NCBI GenBank assembly: GCA_038213375.1
Contig: JBBQTB010000019.1
Location: forward strand, 1-64,000
Length of the DNA: 64,000 bases
Direction of reading: 5' to 3'
Source: JAAUTT01 sp038213375
GTDB taxonomy: Bacteria > Bacteroidota > Bacteroidia > Bacteroidales > JAAUTT01
The number at the start of each line of letters is the position of its first letter. Within the stretch, counting starts at the first letter, position 1. Below are positions 54,044-62,986 of this stretch, piece by piece. The notes beneath the pieces were generated by a model that had not been told where the DNA came from, made no database searches, and saw nothing but the letters and a program-made list of their open reading frames with translations. The position numbers were made by a program, and so were the translations under genes.

Positions 54044-54833
54044 AGGAAAATATTAATCTTGTTTGTAAACGTTCATGTCCACTGAGTTCTAACCCACCTC
54101 CTTTTAAATTGGTTATTTGTGGCATGCAAGATAAATTAATCCAAAACCCATTTGTTGAATAAGAAAAACTTGGACCGAATAATACAACTGAATTTTCCCA
54201 TATCGATTTGGCTATTATGTTCTGGTTCATTAATTCAAATCCTAAATGAATATTGTTTTTTAATCGATAGGCTAAGCCATAATTTAATTCAACTTTCAGT
54301 TCTTCCTCATTTGTTGAATTTATGCTTTTACCATTGGACGAAAATGCTTTTTCCAAAACATATTCGCCAACCAGGTTAAAGGCGTTAATAAAATTTCCGG
54401 ATTGTTTGTCCAGAATAATTTTGCCTTCAAGTTCAGTTTGAGATGGTGACAAAGAGTACTCAAAATAAAGGGCTGAACCAATACGGTTTGCGACCGGATC
54501 GGTAAGTTTTAGTTTCCATTCGTTGGAAAAGCTATATTCAGTATTACTAATTAAATTTTGAATACCATTCTCTTCAACAATAGCTTTGTAATATCCGTAG
54601 TTCAGGTAAAATGAGGTTTGGAGTTTTGCTCCGAGGCCAATTTCGAATTCTATTCTATGATCAATCTCGTTGTAAAAATTATTCCGGCCATTTAGGAATG
54701 TCGACCAAACTTCGATCTCCTTTTGTCCTTTATTCAAAACGCCGCTTTGATAGGTGTAAGTAAATATCCTGTCCTGTGCACTAACCTTAACAAAGCTAAC
54801 AATAGCAATAAATAGTAAAATCTTCTTTATCAT
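54033..54833 (-). CDS. Outer-membrane beta-barrel protein
   Basis: This 266-aa protein has a signal peptide (cleavage after VSAQ). It has many alternating hydrophobic strands and a C-terminal aromatic strand, RLQTRLIFSYEF, ending in Phe, as expected for barrel insertion. No conserved domain was recognised. Coupling to a cytochrome gene suggests a redox or metal-related outer-membrane role, though this is only inference. Confidence 0.65.
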   Translation of the reverse strand: MIKKILLFIAIVSFVKVSAQDRIFTYTYQSGVLNKGQKEIEVWSTFLNGRNNFYNEIDHRIEFEIGLGAKLQTSFYLNYGYYKAIVEENGIQNLISNTEYSFSNEWKLKLTDPVANRIGSALYFEYSLSPSQTELEGKIILDKQSGNFINAFNLVGEYVLEKAFSSNGKSINSTNEEELKVELNYGLAYRLKNNIHLGFELMNQNIIAKSIWENSVVLFGPSFSYSTNGFWINLSCMPQITNLKGGGLELSGHERLQTRLIFSYEF

Positions 54834-54902
54834 TTTGTTTCATTTTAATTTACCACAAAATTAGATTTTACTCTGCTCTCCACAATCCCATGAAATAATG
54901 AT

Positions 54903-55502
54903 TTATATAAGATCGGATGTACTTATTTCATCAATATCAATAAGTTTTTTTAATACGGCGTACATCGTCAATCCTGAGGCAGATTTGATTCCGGTTTTTT
55001 CAGAAATGTTTTTGCGATGCGAAATTACAGTATGAATGCTAATGGATAGCTTATCAGCGATTTCCTTATTTGCCAACCCCTTTGCAACTAATAGTAAAAC
55101 ATCAACTTCACGTTTGGTAAGGTCATTAATAGGTTCAATCACTTTTTTTGGCCAAAAAGAATTCAATAATTCATTTACCTTTTTTACAATTGAGGTGGGG
55201 TTATCCCCTATATGAATATCAGAGTTGGCAGTAGAAGTCTTTCTTTCTAAATTAAGGTGTAAGTATTTAATATTTATAGCATTGATTAATATTTGTTTTA
55301 ATTGGTTTTCATAATCATTGATTATATTCAATGGTAGAATTAAAAGAATATATCCCGATAAATGGGGATAATCATTAAGCTCCTTTTTGTGGTGCATCAA
55401 AAAAACTTCATCAGCATTACAATCGGATAATATAACGGACAAACCTTTCAGTATTATGTCTGAATCACAGATAATTATAACCTTACTCATATGGTTATTC
55501 AT
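54903..55502 (-). CDS. LuxR-family response regulator-like transcription factor
   Basis: This 199-aa protein has a receiver-like N-terminus (about 1-110) that lacks a clear phospho-Asp block. The C-terminal LuxR helix-turn-helix reads LTKREVDVLLLVAKGLANKEIADKL, then SIHTVISHRKNI. It is a DNA-binding regulator of unknown signal. It overlaps the hemerythrin gene by 8 bp, so the two are co-expressed and probably act in one response. Confidence 0.85.
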   Translation of the reverse strand: MNNHMSKVIIICDSDIILKGLSVILSDCNADEVFLMHHKKELNDYPHLSGYILLILPLNIINDYENQLKQILINAINIKYLHLNLERKTSTANSDIHIGDNPTSIVKKVNELLNSFWPKKVIEPINDLTKREVDVLLLVAKGLANKEIADKLSISIHTVISHRKNISEKTGIKSASGLTMYAVLKKLIDIDEISTSDLI

Positions 55503-56226
55503 CTTTTTTTACTATCTTTTCAAGTTGTTTCACTTTTGGAACGAGTATTTTATCTTCAATTCGTGAATGATTTTTCAAATCTTTTTCGAATATAAAAAGG
55601 TTCGACAGTAATGAATTCCCGATGTTCTGGTCATAGTTCGGTTGTAAATATTTTATAATGATATTTTTTAGGTCAAACATTTTTTCATCCATGTTGTTAT
55701 GTTCCTTTTCAAATCCTTTTATGGTAAAATTCTTGTATTGATCCATAAAAGCTGCCTTTTTTGATGCATTTCCAATCACTTCATTCAGATTAATCACGTA
55801 TGGGAAAATCTCTATTTCTTCGAGTTGAATATGTTTAATAAACTCTTCAGTAAATTTTTTATAAAACTTTCTAACTAATTCATTTTCTTTACATCCAGTG
55901 GTGCAATTGGACAGAAATAAATCAATTAACCTTTCCTGTTCAGGTATTACATAGTCAACATAATTTCTGTGGGTTTTTAAAAGATAATCAATCACAGTAG
56001 TTACCGAAAAATCAAGTAGTCTTTTTTCTGAAAAATAATTTTCATTATGAAAAACGTTGATTATTTCAACAAAAAAAGTAACATCAATTCTTTCTTTTTT
56101 GCATAATTGCTGTATAGTTGAATCCCCAAATCCTAGTTTTATACCAAGCCTGTTTATTACAGGAAGCAATGTGTGGTCATTAAGGATGACCTGAGCAAGT
56201 TTACTGTTTTCACTGAATAATTCCAT
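55495..56226 (-). CDS. Hemerythrin-domain protein (RIC/ScdA-like)
   Basis: The Met at 56226 (MELFSENSKLAQVIL) is the likely start; a Met at 56259 adds 11 residues. About 243 aa. An N-terminal DUF1858/ScdA-like part (1-80, LIKLGFGD-like helical region) precedes a hemerythrin four-helix domain with iron-ligand-type His/Glu in LKTHRNYVDYV, FIKHIQLEEIEIFP, EKEHNNMDEKM and KNHSRIEDKIL. Family members repair iron-sulfur centres or sense oxygen/NO. It is the first gene of a two-gene operon with the LuxR regulator. Confidence 0.8.
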   Translation of the reverse strand: MELFSENSKLAQVILNDHTLLPVINRLGIKLGFGDSTIQQLCKKERIDVTFFVEIINVFHNENYFSEKRLLDFSVTTVIDYLLKTHRNYVDYVIPEQERLIDLFLSNCTTGCKENELVRKFYKKFTEEFIKHIQLEEIEIFPYVINLNEVIGNASKKAAFMDQYKNFTIKGFEKEHNNMDEKMFDLKNIIIKYLQPNYDQNIGNSLLSNLFIFEKDLKNHSRIEDKILVPKVKQLEKIVKKDE

Positions 56227-56482
56227 GTTACTTTGATTTTGAGTAAAATATCTGCGCAAAAAGAGTTATTTGTTTAAAATTAAGAACAATGCATGAATTA
56301 TATGTGTTTTCTTCAATAAAAACTTTCATATATTAGCTGTATGAAAATCCAACCATTTGATTTAACCTATTTTTAACTTAAAAGTTTAAATTATGAGACG
56401 AGTATTTTTTACAAAAAACGTAACCTTGCATGAAATGCAAGATACAAGCTACATCCTGAATATATTAAACAATTTTGTATTG

Positions 56483-59227
56483 ATGAATAAAGTTTTACTA
56501 TTGACAATAGTATTCTTATTATCGGGTATTTGCCCTGTTCTAAAAGCTCAGAGCGGAAATTCAATTTCAGATATAGACATTCCGTACAAAAAGTTTGTGC
56601 TCGACAATGGATTGACAGTGTTAATCCATGAAGATCACAAAGCGCCTGTAGTTGCAATAAATATTTGGTATCATGTCGGCTCAAAAAACGAGAAACCAGG
56701 CCGTACAGGTTTCGCTCATTTATTTGAACATTTGATGTTTAATGGAAGCGAGCATTATAACGACGATTATTTTAAGGCACTTGATAAGATAGGCGCTACC
56801 GATTTGAACGGCACAACAAGCAATGACAGAACAAATTATTTCGAAACAGTACCCATTTCAGCGCTCGATCAGGTTTTGTGGCTCGAAAGCGATCGCATGG
56901 GATATATGGTTAATGCGATAACGCAAGCTAAACTAGATGAACAAAGAGGTGTAGTTCAAAACGAAAAACGCCAGGGTGAAAATGAACCTTATGGATTGGT
57001 GGATGATTATATGACAAAGAGTACCTATCCAGCATCACACCCTTATTCGTGGACCGTCATTGGTTCGATGGACGATTTAAATGCCGCGTCATTGGCAGAC
57101 GTAAAAGAATGGTTTAAAACATATTATGGACCAAACAATGCAACCTTGGTGGTTGCTGGTGACATTAATACTGCTGAGGCTCTTGAAAAGGTGAAAAAAT
57201 ATTTTGAATCTTTGCAGGCAGGTCCTCCCATCGCTAAATATCAGTCATGGCCTGCAAAACGCACTGGTATTCAGCGTCAAATTATGCAGGACCGGGTTCC
57301 ACAGGAGCGTATTTATAAGGTATGGAATATTCCACAAGAGGGATCAAAGGCGTTTGCTTATCTTGATATGGTGAGCGATGTATTGGCATCAGGTAAAACA
57401 TCGCGTTTGTATAAGCGTTTGGTTTACGATCAGCAAATAGCAACCTCTATAAGCTGTTATGTTGACAATCGTGAAATTGGCAGTCTATTTACCATCGAGG
57501 CTGATGTAAAACCGGGCATCGACCCCTCCAAAGTTGAAAATGCCATTGATGATGAGCTTGCTAAATTTCTTCAAACCGGACCGACCGATGATGAATTGGT
57601 AAAGGTTAAAACAAAAAACTATGCGACGTTCGTAAGAGGTCTTGAACGTGTTGGCGGGTTTGGAGGAAAATCGGATATTCTGGCTAAAAATCAAACATTT
57701 TTTGGTAGCCCCGACAACTATAAAATATGGCTAAAACAAATGAATGAAGCCAAACCTACTGATTTACTGCAGGTTTCAAAGGAATGGCTGAGCGATGGAC
57801 AGTACGTTTTGGAAGTCAAGCCATTTACCGATGCAAAAACTACTTCAACAGATGCTGACCGAACTAAAGTTCCAGAGATGGGAGCCGCTCCGGCGCTTAC
57901 ATTCCCTGAATTTCAACGTACAACATTGTCTAATGGCTTGCCAGTAGTTTTAGCCCAGCGATCAACTATTCCGGCCATCAGTTTCATGTTGTCGTTTGAT
58001 GCAGGATACGCTGCCGACCAATTTGCAGTTCCAGGTACTGCCAAGCTGGCTATGAATATGATAGACGAGGGTACTGCAAAACGAAATGCATTACAAATAA
58101 GTGAAGAACTTGATCGTCTCGGATCGCTACTTTCCGTGGGTTCAAACCTTGATCAGTCGTTTTTTTCTCTCAATACCTTGAAGCAAAATCTCGACCCTTC
58201 CCTCGACATTTTTACCGATGTCCTTCTTAATCCGTCGTTTCCGCAAACTGATCTTGACAGGTTGAAAAAAGAACAAGTAGTAACTATCCAGAAAGAAAAA
58301 ACACAACCTAGGGGAATGGCTTTCCGCATTCTTCCCAAGTTTTTATATGGCGATGGACATGCATATGGAGCACCTCTTACAGGATCGGGTTTTGAAGCAA
58401 CAGTGCAAGGTATTACCCGCGATCAATTGGTTAAGTTTTATCAATCGTGGATAAAACCGAACAATGCAACATTAGTTGTGGTGGGCGATATTTCGTTGGA
58501 TGAACTGAAACCTAAACTTGAAAAACTTCTAAAAAGTTGGAAAAGCGGCTCGGTTCCTAAAAAGATCATTTCTCAAGTGAAGCTTCCGGCCAAATCTGTT
58601 TTATACCTGATGGATCGACCCGGATCTATTCAATCGTTGGTATTAACCGGAAACATCACAAAACCATTCGGACAATTAAACGAAGCCTCTGTAACATTAA
58701 TGAACAGCATCATTGGAGGTGAATTTACCTCGCGTATTAATATGAATATTCGTGAAGACAAGCACTGGAGTTATGGTGCCGGATCGTTTGTTTATTCAGC
58801 AAAGGGTCAGCGTCCATTTATCACTTATACTCAGGTTCAATCCGATAAAACCAAGGAAACTTTACAGGAAATATATAAAGAGTTGAATGGTTATTGTGGT
58901 AAGAATCCGGCAACTCCTGATGAGTTTCAGAAAAATCAGAATAACCAGCTTCTTCAGATTCCCGGTAGTTACGAAACAATGGGATCTGTAACAGGAGCAA
59001 TCAACGAAATTGTTCGTTATGGTTTGAAAGATAATTATTTTCAGGATTATGCAGCCAAGCTGAAAGCGCTTCAAATTAAAGAGGTTCAGGAGATGGCGGG
59101 GCAAGTAATTAAACCTGAACAGCTTGTCTGGATAGTGGTTGGCGATCGTTCCAAAATTGAACCCTCATTGAAGGAGCTTGATTATGAAATTAAACTCATT
59201 GATGGTGATGGTAATCTTATAAAATAG
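56483..59227 (+). CDS. Secreted M16-family zinc metallopeptidase (two-domain)
   Basis: The Met at 56483 opens a signal peptide (NKVLLLTIVFLLSG, cleavage after LKAQ); the Met at 56393 adds 30 residues. About 914 aa. The inverted zinc motif HLFEH lies in GFAHLFEHLMFNGSEHY, with the distal Glu in EQRGVVQNEKRQ. The second half repeats the fold without the motif, as in pitrilysin-type and processing peptidases. It degrades periplasmic or secreted peptides. It is monocistronic. A small palindrome CTTGCATGAAATGCAAG (56425-56441) lies in its leader. Confidence 0.92.
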   Translation: MNKVLLLTIVFLLSGICPVLKAQSGNSISDIDIPYKKFVLDNGLTVLIHEDHKAPVVAINIWYHVGSKNEKPGRTGFAHLFEHLMFNGSEHYNDDYFKALDKIGATDLNGTTSNDRTNYFETVPISALDQVLWLESDRMGYMVNAITQAKLDEQRGVVQNEKRQGENEPYGLVDDYMTKSTYPASHPYSWTVIGSMDDLNAASLADVKEWFKTYYGPNNATLVVAGDINTAEALEKVKKYFESLQAGPPIAKYQSWPAKRTGIQRQIMQDRVPQERIYKVWNIPQEGSKAFAYLDMVSDVLASGKTSRLYKRLVYDQQIATSISCYVDNREIGSLFTIEADVKPGIDPSKVENAIDDELAKFLQTGPTDDELVKVKTKNYATFVRGLERVGGFGGKSDILAKNQTFFGSPDNYKIWLKQMNEAKPTDLLQVSKEWLSDGQYVLEVKPFTDAKTTSTDADRTKVPEMGAAPALTFPEFQRTTLSNGLPVVLAQRSTIPAISFMLSFDAGYAADQFAVPGTAKLAMNMIDEGTAKRNALQISEELDRLGSLLSVGSNLDQSFFSLNTLKQNLDPSLDIFTDVLLNPSFPQTDLDRLKKEQVVTIQKEKTQPRGMAFRILPKFLYGDGHAYGAPLTGSGFEATVQGITRDQLVKFYQSWIKPNNATLVVVGDISLDELKPKLEKLLKSWKSGSVPKKIISQVKLPAKSVLYLMDRPGSIQSLVLTGNITKPFGQLNEASVTLMNSIIGGEFTSRINMNIREDKHWSYGAGSFVYSAKGQRPFITYTQVQSDKTKETLQEIYKELNGYCGKNPATPDEFQKNQNNQLLQIPGSYETMGSVTGAINEIVRYGLKDNYFQDYAAKLKALQIKEVQEMAGQVIKPEQLVWIVVGDRSKIEPSLKELDYEIKLIDGDGNLIK

Positions 59228-59235
59228 AATTAGTT

Positions 59236-59277
59236 GTAAATAAAAAAGGCGTTTTGTAGTACGCCTTTTTTATTTAC
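59236..59277. terminator. Bidirectional terminator between the M16 and repressor genes
   Basis: Perfect 16-bp arms (GTAAATAAAAAAGGCG and complement) enclose a 10-nt loop. T-runs appear on both strands, so it serves the convergent genes on each side. Confidence 0.85.
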
Positions 59278-59307
59278 ATATATTTTCGAATAATAAAGTA
59301 TTTAAAA

Positions 59308-60120
59308 TTAATTCTTCCCTTTATTTGCAATTTTTCGTTTCATCCAATTCATGTCACGCTTTAGGCCAACAACGGTTTTTAACAATGAATCGTTTGGAAT
59401 CATTGGGTCGGGCAATTCGGCGCTGATATAATTCACAAATTTCCAAACCTCCTTTATTTCAGATACTTGCACATCATATGGCTCATATATTGGATTCAGC
59501 GAATAAAGAGTAAGTTTACCTTCGTCGGTAATACGATTTTCAGATATTTTAAATACAATTCCTTCATCCATAGTAAAAACAATATAGCCATGGCCATTGA
59601 TAATTTCGTTCCAGTCCTGAACAAATTCGCAGGTAACCCACGATCCATCAGGTATTGGCAACATTGAATCCCCTTTAAGCTGAAACGTACGGTATTTTTT
59701 TTGTTTTGATAAAAAAGGAAGCTGAAAAACAGGTAATTCCCTGATATATTCCGGATCGGCATAACCTGTGGTGTATCCGGCCTTGGCTTTTTCATGCACC
59801 AATTCAATATTTTCGTTATTTTTGACGTCGATGGTTGTTGCGATCACCCGGAGGTTGCTTCCGCGTATATATACATCGTTTCCTCTTTCAAGCTCCGAAA
59901 ACTGAAATTCCGATAGTCTCGACAAATCAATCCGAACCAACGTATCAATGGCAACTTTGTAATAATTCGAAAAAGCCATCAGTGCCTCGATGTTTGGTTG
60001 AGCGACTCCGTTCTCGTATCCGCTAAAAGTGGATCGTTTCATATTTAAAAAGGTGGCAATATCGTCCTGGGTTCGTCCACGGCGTTTGCGCAATAATTTA
60101 ATGTTATTTGTAAAATACAT
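59308..60120 (-). CDS. XRE-family repressor with S24 (LexA-like) peptidase domain
   Basis: This 270-aa protein has an N-terminal helix-turn-helix (about 5-60: GRTQDDIATFLNMKRSTFSG). The C-terminal S24 domain has the autocleavage Ala-Gly site in EKAKAGYTTGY, the Ser nucleophile in LKGDSMLPIPDGSW and the Lys in IVFKISENR. This layout is shared by phage/SOS-type repressors and by chromosomal stress regulators. The target genes are unknown. It lies beside the decayed CRISPR-Cas remnant, though no phage genes are visible nearby. Confidence 0.88.
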   Translation of the reverse strand: MYFTNNIKLLRKRRGRTQDDIATFLNMKRSTFSGYENGVAQPNIEALMAFSNYYKVAIDTLVRIDLSRLSEFQFSELERGNDVYIRGSNLRVIATTIDVKNNENIELVHEKAKAGYTTGYADPEYIRELPVFQLPFLSKQKKYRTFQLKGDSMLPIPDGSWVTCEFVQDWNEIINGHGYIVFTMDEGIVFKISENRITDEGKLTLYSLNPIYEPYDVQVSEIKEVWKFVNYISAELPDPMIPNDSLLKTVVGLKRDMNWMKRKIANKGKN

Positions 60121-60253
60121 ATCATAGGTTTTAATTGATAAAATCCTTTTTATGGTTAAATTAACAACAGTAAATTTGATTAATTACAAGTCAAAAATAA
60201 AACAATTTACTTAAAAACAAAAGAATAAGATAAAATATTTTAACATTAAGTAG

Positions 60254-60284
60254 ATTTCAATTCCACTATGGTGCAATTATATTC
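60254..60284 (-). CRISPR. Single degenerate CRISPR-type repeat
   Basis: On the minus strand the sequence includes TTGCACCATAGTGGAATTG and ends GAAAT, the look of Bacteroidota type I-B/III repeats that end in ATTGAAAC/AT. It occurs once, directly beside the truncated cas1 end, with no second copy or spacer seen within the window. Confidence 0.5.
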
Positions 60285-60286
60285 AG

Positions 60287-60722
60287 TTAAAGGTTACCTT
60301 CTATACCCCTCAGCTCATCAATTTCCTTTGTGTCGTCAATTTTTAACCGATAACCGTCCATCAATTCGATGATTGGCTCCACGTCCTTTTCTCGTCTATT
60401 ATAGTATTTCAAATTTTTGATCAAGTTGAAAGAAGCACCTTCGATAAATTTCCGGGCAATGATCATGCGCTTTTTTTTGTCGGTGCAGTTGGCCGTTTGA
60501 GCCAGTAACATCCGACCAGAAAGTAAATAGTCCTTGGGCATAAACGATCTGGTGTAGTTCTCTTAATAATCGAAAAAATGTACGGAAATAAACAAGAAGG
60601 TATTAAGGTATTAGTTCGTTGCAGTCCTCATCCTTGGGAGTAAACTTTAGGGTATTATCCTTGCGTGATAAACGCCCGGGATTGAGGAAATAGTAATTTT
60701 TTTTATGTTTTACTATATTCAT
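60287..60722 (-). pseudogene. cas1: Decayed cas1 gene (internal deletion, both ends recognisable)
   Basis: Read leftward from an ATG at 60722, the first 39 codons match the Cas1 N-terminus (KNYYFLNPGRLSRKDNTLKF), ending at a stop (60603-60605). A second frame then carries a Cas1 C-terminal part, with YLLSGRMLLAQ, then KRMIIARKFIEGASFN, LIKNLKYYNRR and IDELRGIEGN, before a stop at 60287. The central catalytic region is gone. The C-terminus after EGN is also missing. This is clearly a dead gene. The repeat lies next to its end; no cas2 or effector gene was found. Confidence 0.75.
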
Positions 60723-61065
60723 TTATTTGGACTTTCTAGCTTTCGACTTTTATGAATTTGTTTTGTTTGAGTCTTAATTTGTATTCTGTCAAATGTTTTA
60801 TTGGAAGGATCTTTACACCTGAAAATTGATCATAAAATTCCGACTCTTTAAGCGGAGAATGTATAAAGGGAACCAATTCGTTGTAGAACGATTATTTTAA
60901 ATATTTGTAAATCTGTTCAATTTCTTCTTTATCCTTGTTTTCCAAGTTTGAGTACACTCCAAAAACGATGTTTTTGGTAATTCGTAGTATTTATAGTTTC
61001 ATATACTGCTTAATAATAACATGTTAAATTCGTGTAATTCGTATAATTCGTGGCAAAAGGACTTT
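60723..61065 (-). pseudogene. Degraded coding fragments upstream of cas1 remnant
   Basis: On the minus strand one frame reads VFGVYSNLENKDKEEIEQI to a TAA at 60892-60894. The same frame then continues ELVPFIHSPLKESEFYDQF to a stop at 60736. A single in-frame stop thus splits what looks like a former gene end. I do not recognise the family. It may be another cas-locus gene. Confidence 0.35.
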
Positions 61066-61200
61066 TTAGAGTTGACTCAAGTTTGGATATACAAAGTCGA
61101 TTGCCTTCTGCAATTCTTTTTCCTTTATGTTTCGGTCTTCCGCATTAATAGCACTATGTAACAATATTTTTATATTGGCTTTTAAATATTTAAAAATCAT
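61066..61200 (-). CDS. 44-codon open frame of unknown function
   Basis: ATG at 61200 to TAA at 61066-61068 encodes a short helical peptide (MIFKYLKANIKILLHSAIN, then EDRNIKEKELQKAIDFVYP). It may be a small gene or a fragment of the decayed region. No match is known to me. Confidence 0.25.
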   Translation of the reverse strand: MIFKYLKANIKILLHSAINAEDRNIKEKELQKAIDFVYPNLSQL

Positions 61201-61337
61201 TTACAATACAAAATTAAAAATTAACTGCGATAGCAGTTACAAAAAAGAGAAACCATTTTTTAACCCCATGTGAAAAACAACCTATTCGGATTATCCTACT
61301 TTGTTATGTAAATTGCGAAACGAATTGATAAGAAGTT

Positions 61338-62315
61338 ATGATTTATCAAAAAGATACTGCTATTGATGTTATGAACCGCTGGGGAACCAAACGGATTCCC
61401 TTTCTGTTTATCATCGATTTTGAGATGAAAGCAATACGACTTTACTGCACAGATCAACCGTTGCCTGACAACGTTAAATTTGATTTTTCAAATGCAAAAA
61501 AAAAGACTAATCAAAATTTGTATCCTAATACTATCCGATTTAAAAAATATCCCATTTCAGAGAAAATTTACACAGAAGCTTTTAACAAAGTTCAGCAACA
61601 AATTTTTGCAGGAAACTCTTTTTTGGTTAATCTCACTTTTTCGACTCGTATTGAGATTAATCTGACTCTACGCGAAATTTTTGACCGTTGCAAAGCAAAA
61701 TACAAACTGATTGTGGAAAATGAATTTGTTGTTTTCTCCCCCGAAACCTTTGTCACTATTACTGATGGAATAATTTCATCATGCCCCATGAAGGGGACTA
61801 TTGGCGCTGATGTTTTCAACGCCGAAGATATAATTCTCACTAGTTCCAAAGAAAAAGCCGAACATAACACCGTGGTTGACTTAATCAGGAACGATTTGAG
61901 CATTGTGGCCACTGATGTTGAAGTAAATCGCTTTCGATATATCGAGAGGATTTCAACAAACGAGGGCGATCTTTTACAGGTATCGTCCAAAATTAGCGGA
62001 AAATTACCATCCGATTATTACAAAACAATAGGAACTTTGTTGTTCCTGCTTCTTCCGGCCGGATCAGTAACTGGCGCACCCAAACGAAAAACCATTGAAA
62101 TTATCCGAAATGCTGAGATGTCTGATCGTGGTTATTATACCGGTATTTGCGGGCATTTTGATGGCAAAAACCTTAATAGTGCAGTAATGATTCGCTTTAT
62201 CGAAAACAGAGATGGAGAACTTTGGTTTCGAAGCGGAGGAGGAATCACCTGCAACAGCAATTGGAACGATGAGTATCACGAACTAATTCAGAAAGTGTAT
62301 GTGCCTATTGTTTGA
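61338..62315 (+). CDS. pabB: Aminodeoxychorismate synthase component I-like protein
   Basis: This 325-aa protein belongs to the chorismate-binding family. Motifs include FLVNLTFSTRIEI, PMKGTIGAD, the signature DLIRNDLSIVA, GSVTGAPKRKTIEIIR and GYYTGICGHFDG. It converts chorismate to aminodeoxychorismate in folate synthesis. It is short for the family (no N-terminal glutaminase-related domain). It overlaps the following lyase-like gene by 17 bp. Confidence 0.85.
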   Translation: MIYQKDTAIDVMNRWGTKRIPFLFIIDFEMKAIRLYCTDQPLPDNVKFDFSNAKKKTNQNLYPNTIRFKKYPISEKIYTEAFNKVQQQIFAGNSFLVNLTFSTRIEINLTLREIFDRCKAKYKLIVENEFVVFSPETFVTITDGIISSCPMKGTIGADVFNAEDIILTSSKEKAEHNTVVDLIRNDLSIVATDVEVNRFRYIERISTNEGDLLQVSSKISGKLPSDYYKTIGTLLFLLLPAGSVTGAPKRKTIEIIRNAEMSDRGYYTGICGHFDGKNLNSAVMIRFIENRDGELWFRSGGGITCNSNWNDEYHELIQKVYVPIV

Positions 62316-62898
62316 AACCATTAAGGTGAAAAGTTATATATTGAAAAATATCGATTATCATAATGCCAGAGTTAACCAGTCACGAAAGGATCTTTTTGGT
62401 GCATTGGATTTGTGGGATTTACGAAGATTGATTGAACAACCAAGCCTTAATACCGAACAAGTATATCGATGCAAATTTATTTATGGTATAAAATTTCAGT
62501 CGGTAGAATTCATTCCATATAGCATAAAACCGCTCAAAAGCCTTAAATTGATCAAGGTAGACAACATCGATTATAGTTATAAATATCTTGACAGAACCAT
62601 TTTAGATAACCTCAAACGCTCGAGCCCTGAAACCGACGATGTGATTTTTGTTATTGATAATAAAATTAGTGATTGTAACTATGCAAACCTTGTTTTTTTC
62701 GATGGAGAAAAATGGATTACGCCTTCTACACCATTATTAAAAGGCATCAAGCGCCAGTATTATATTGACGAAAAGATCATTATAGAGCGTGTTGTTGAAG
62801 TCAGAGACTTAAATCGTTTCAGCAAGATGAAAATTATTAATGCCATGATTGATTTAGACGAAAGTCCGGAAATAGAAATAAAGAATATTTTAAGGTAA
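62299..62898 (+). CDS. pabC: Aminodeoxychorismate lyase-like class IV aminotransferase
   Basis: This 199-aa protein of the PLP class IV fold has ISDCNYANLVFFDGEKW, TPSTPLLKGIKRQY and a C-terminal RFSKMKIINAMIDL that matches the family end. It should release p-aminobenzoate from aminodeoxychorismate. The PLP Lys is not plainly placed in what I can read (N-terminal half is divergent). Its overlap with pabB supports the pathway call. Confidence 0.75.
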   Translation: MCLLFETIKVKSYILKNIDYHNARVNQSRKDLFGALDLWDLRRLIEQPSLNTEQVYRCKFIYGIKFQSVEFIPYSIKPLKSLKLIKVDNIDYSYKYLDRTILDNLKRSSPETDDVIFVIDNKISDCNYANLVFFDGEKWITPSTPLLKGIKRQYYIDEKIIIERVVEVRDLNRFSKMKIINAMIDLDESPEIEIKNILR

Positions 62899-62986
62899 TT
62901 ACAATATCAGATTTCTAAAAGCCGTTTAAATACTATTTTTGCAGTTTATTTTAACGAAACTGCATTATAATTAACGTCGAAATCAA

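Noticed and set aside
56425..56441. Palindrome CTTGCATGAAATGCAAG as an operator
   Set aside because: It lies in the leader between two possible starts of the M16 gene and 7-bp arms are too short to separate from chance.
59308..60120. S24 repressor as sign of an adjacent prophage
   Set aside because: No integrase, terminase, capsid or other phage gene is visible in the window; a chromosomal regulator is as likely.
60254..60284. A functional CRISPR array
   Set aside because: Only one repeat-like unit is visible and cas1 is broken; no spacers or cas2 gene were found.
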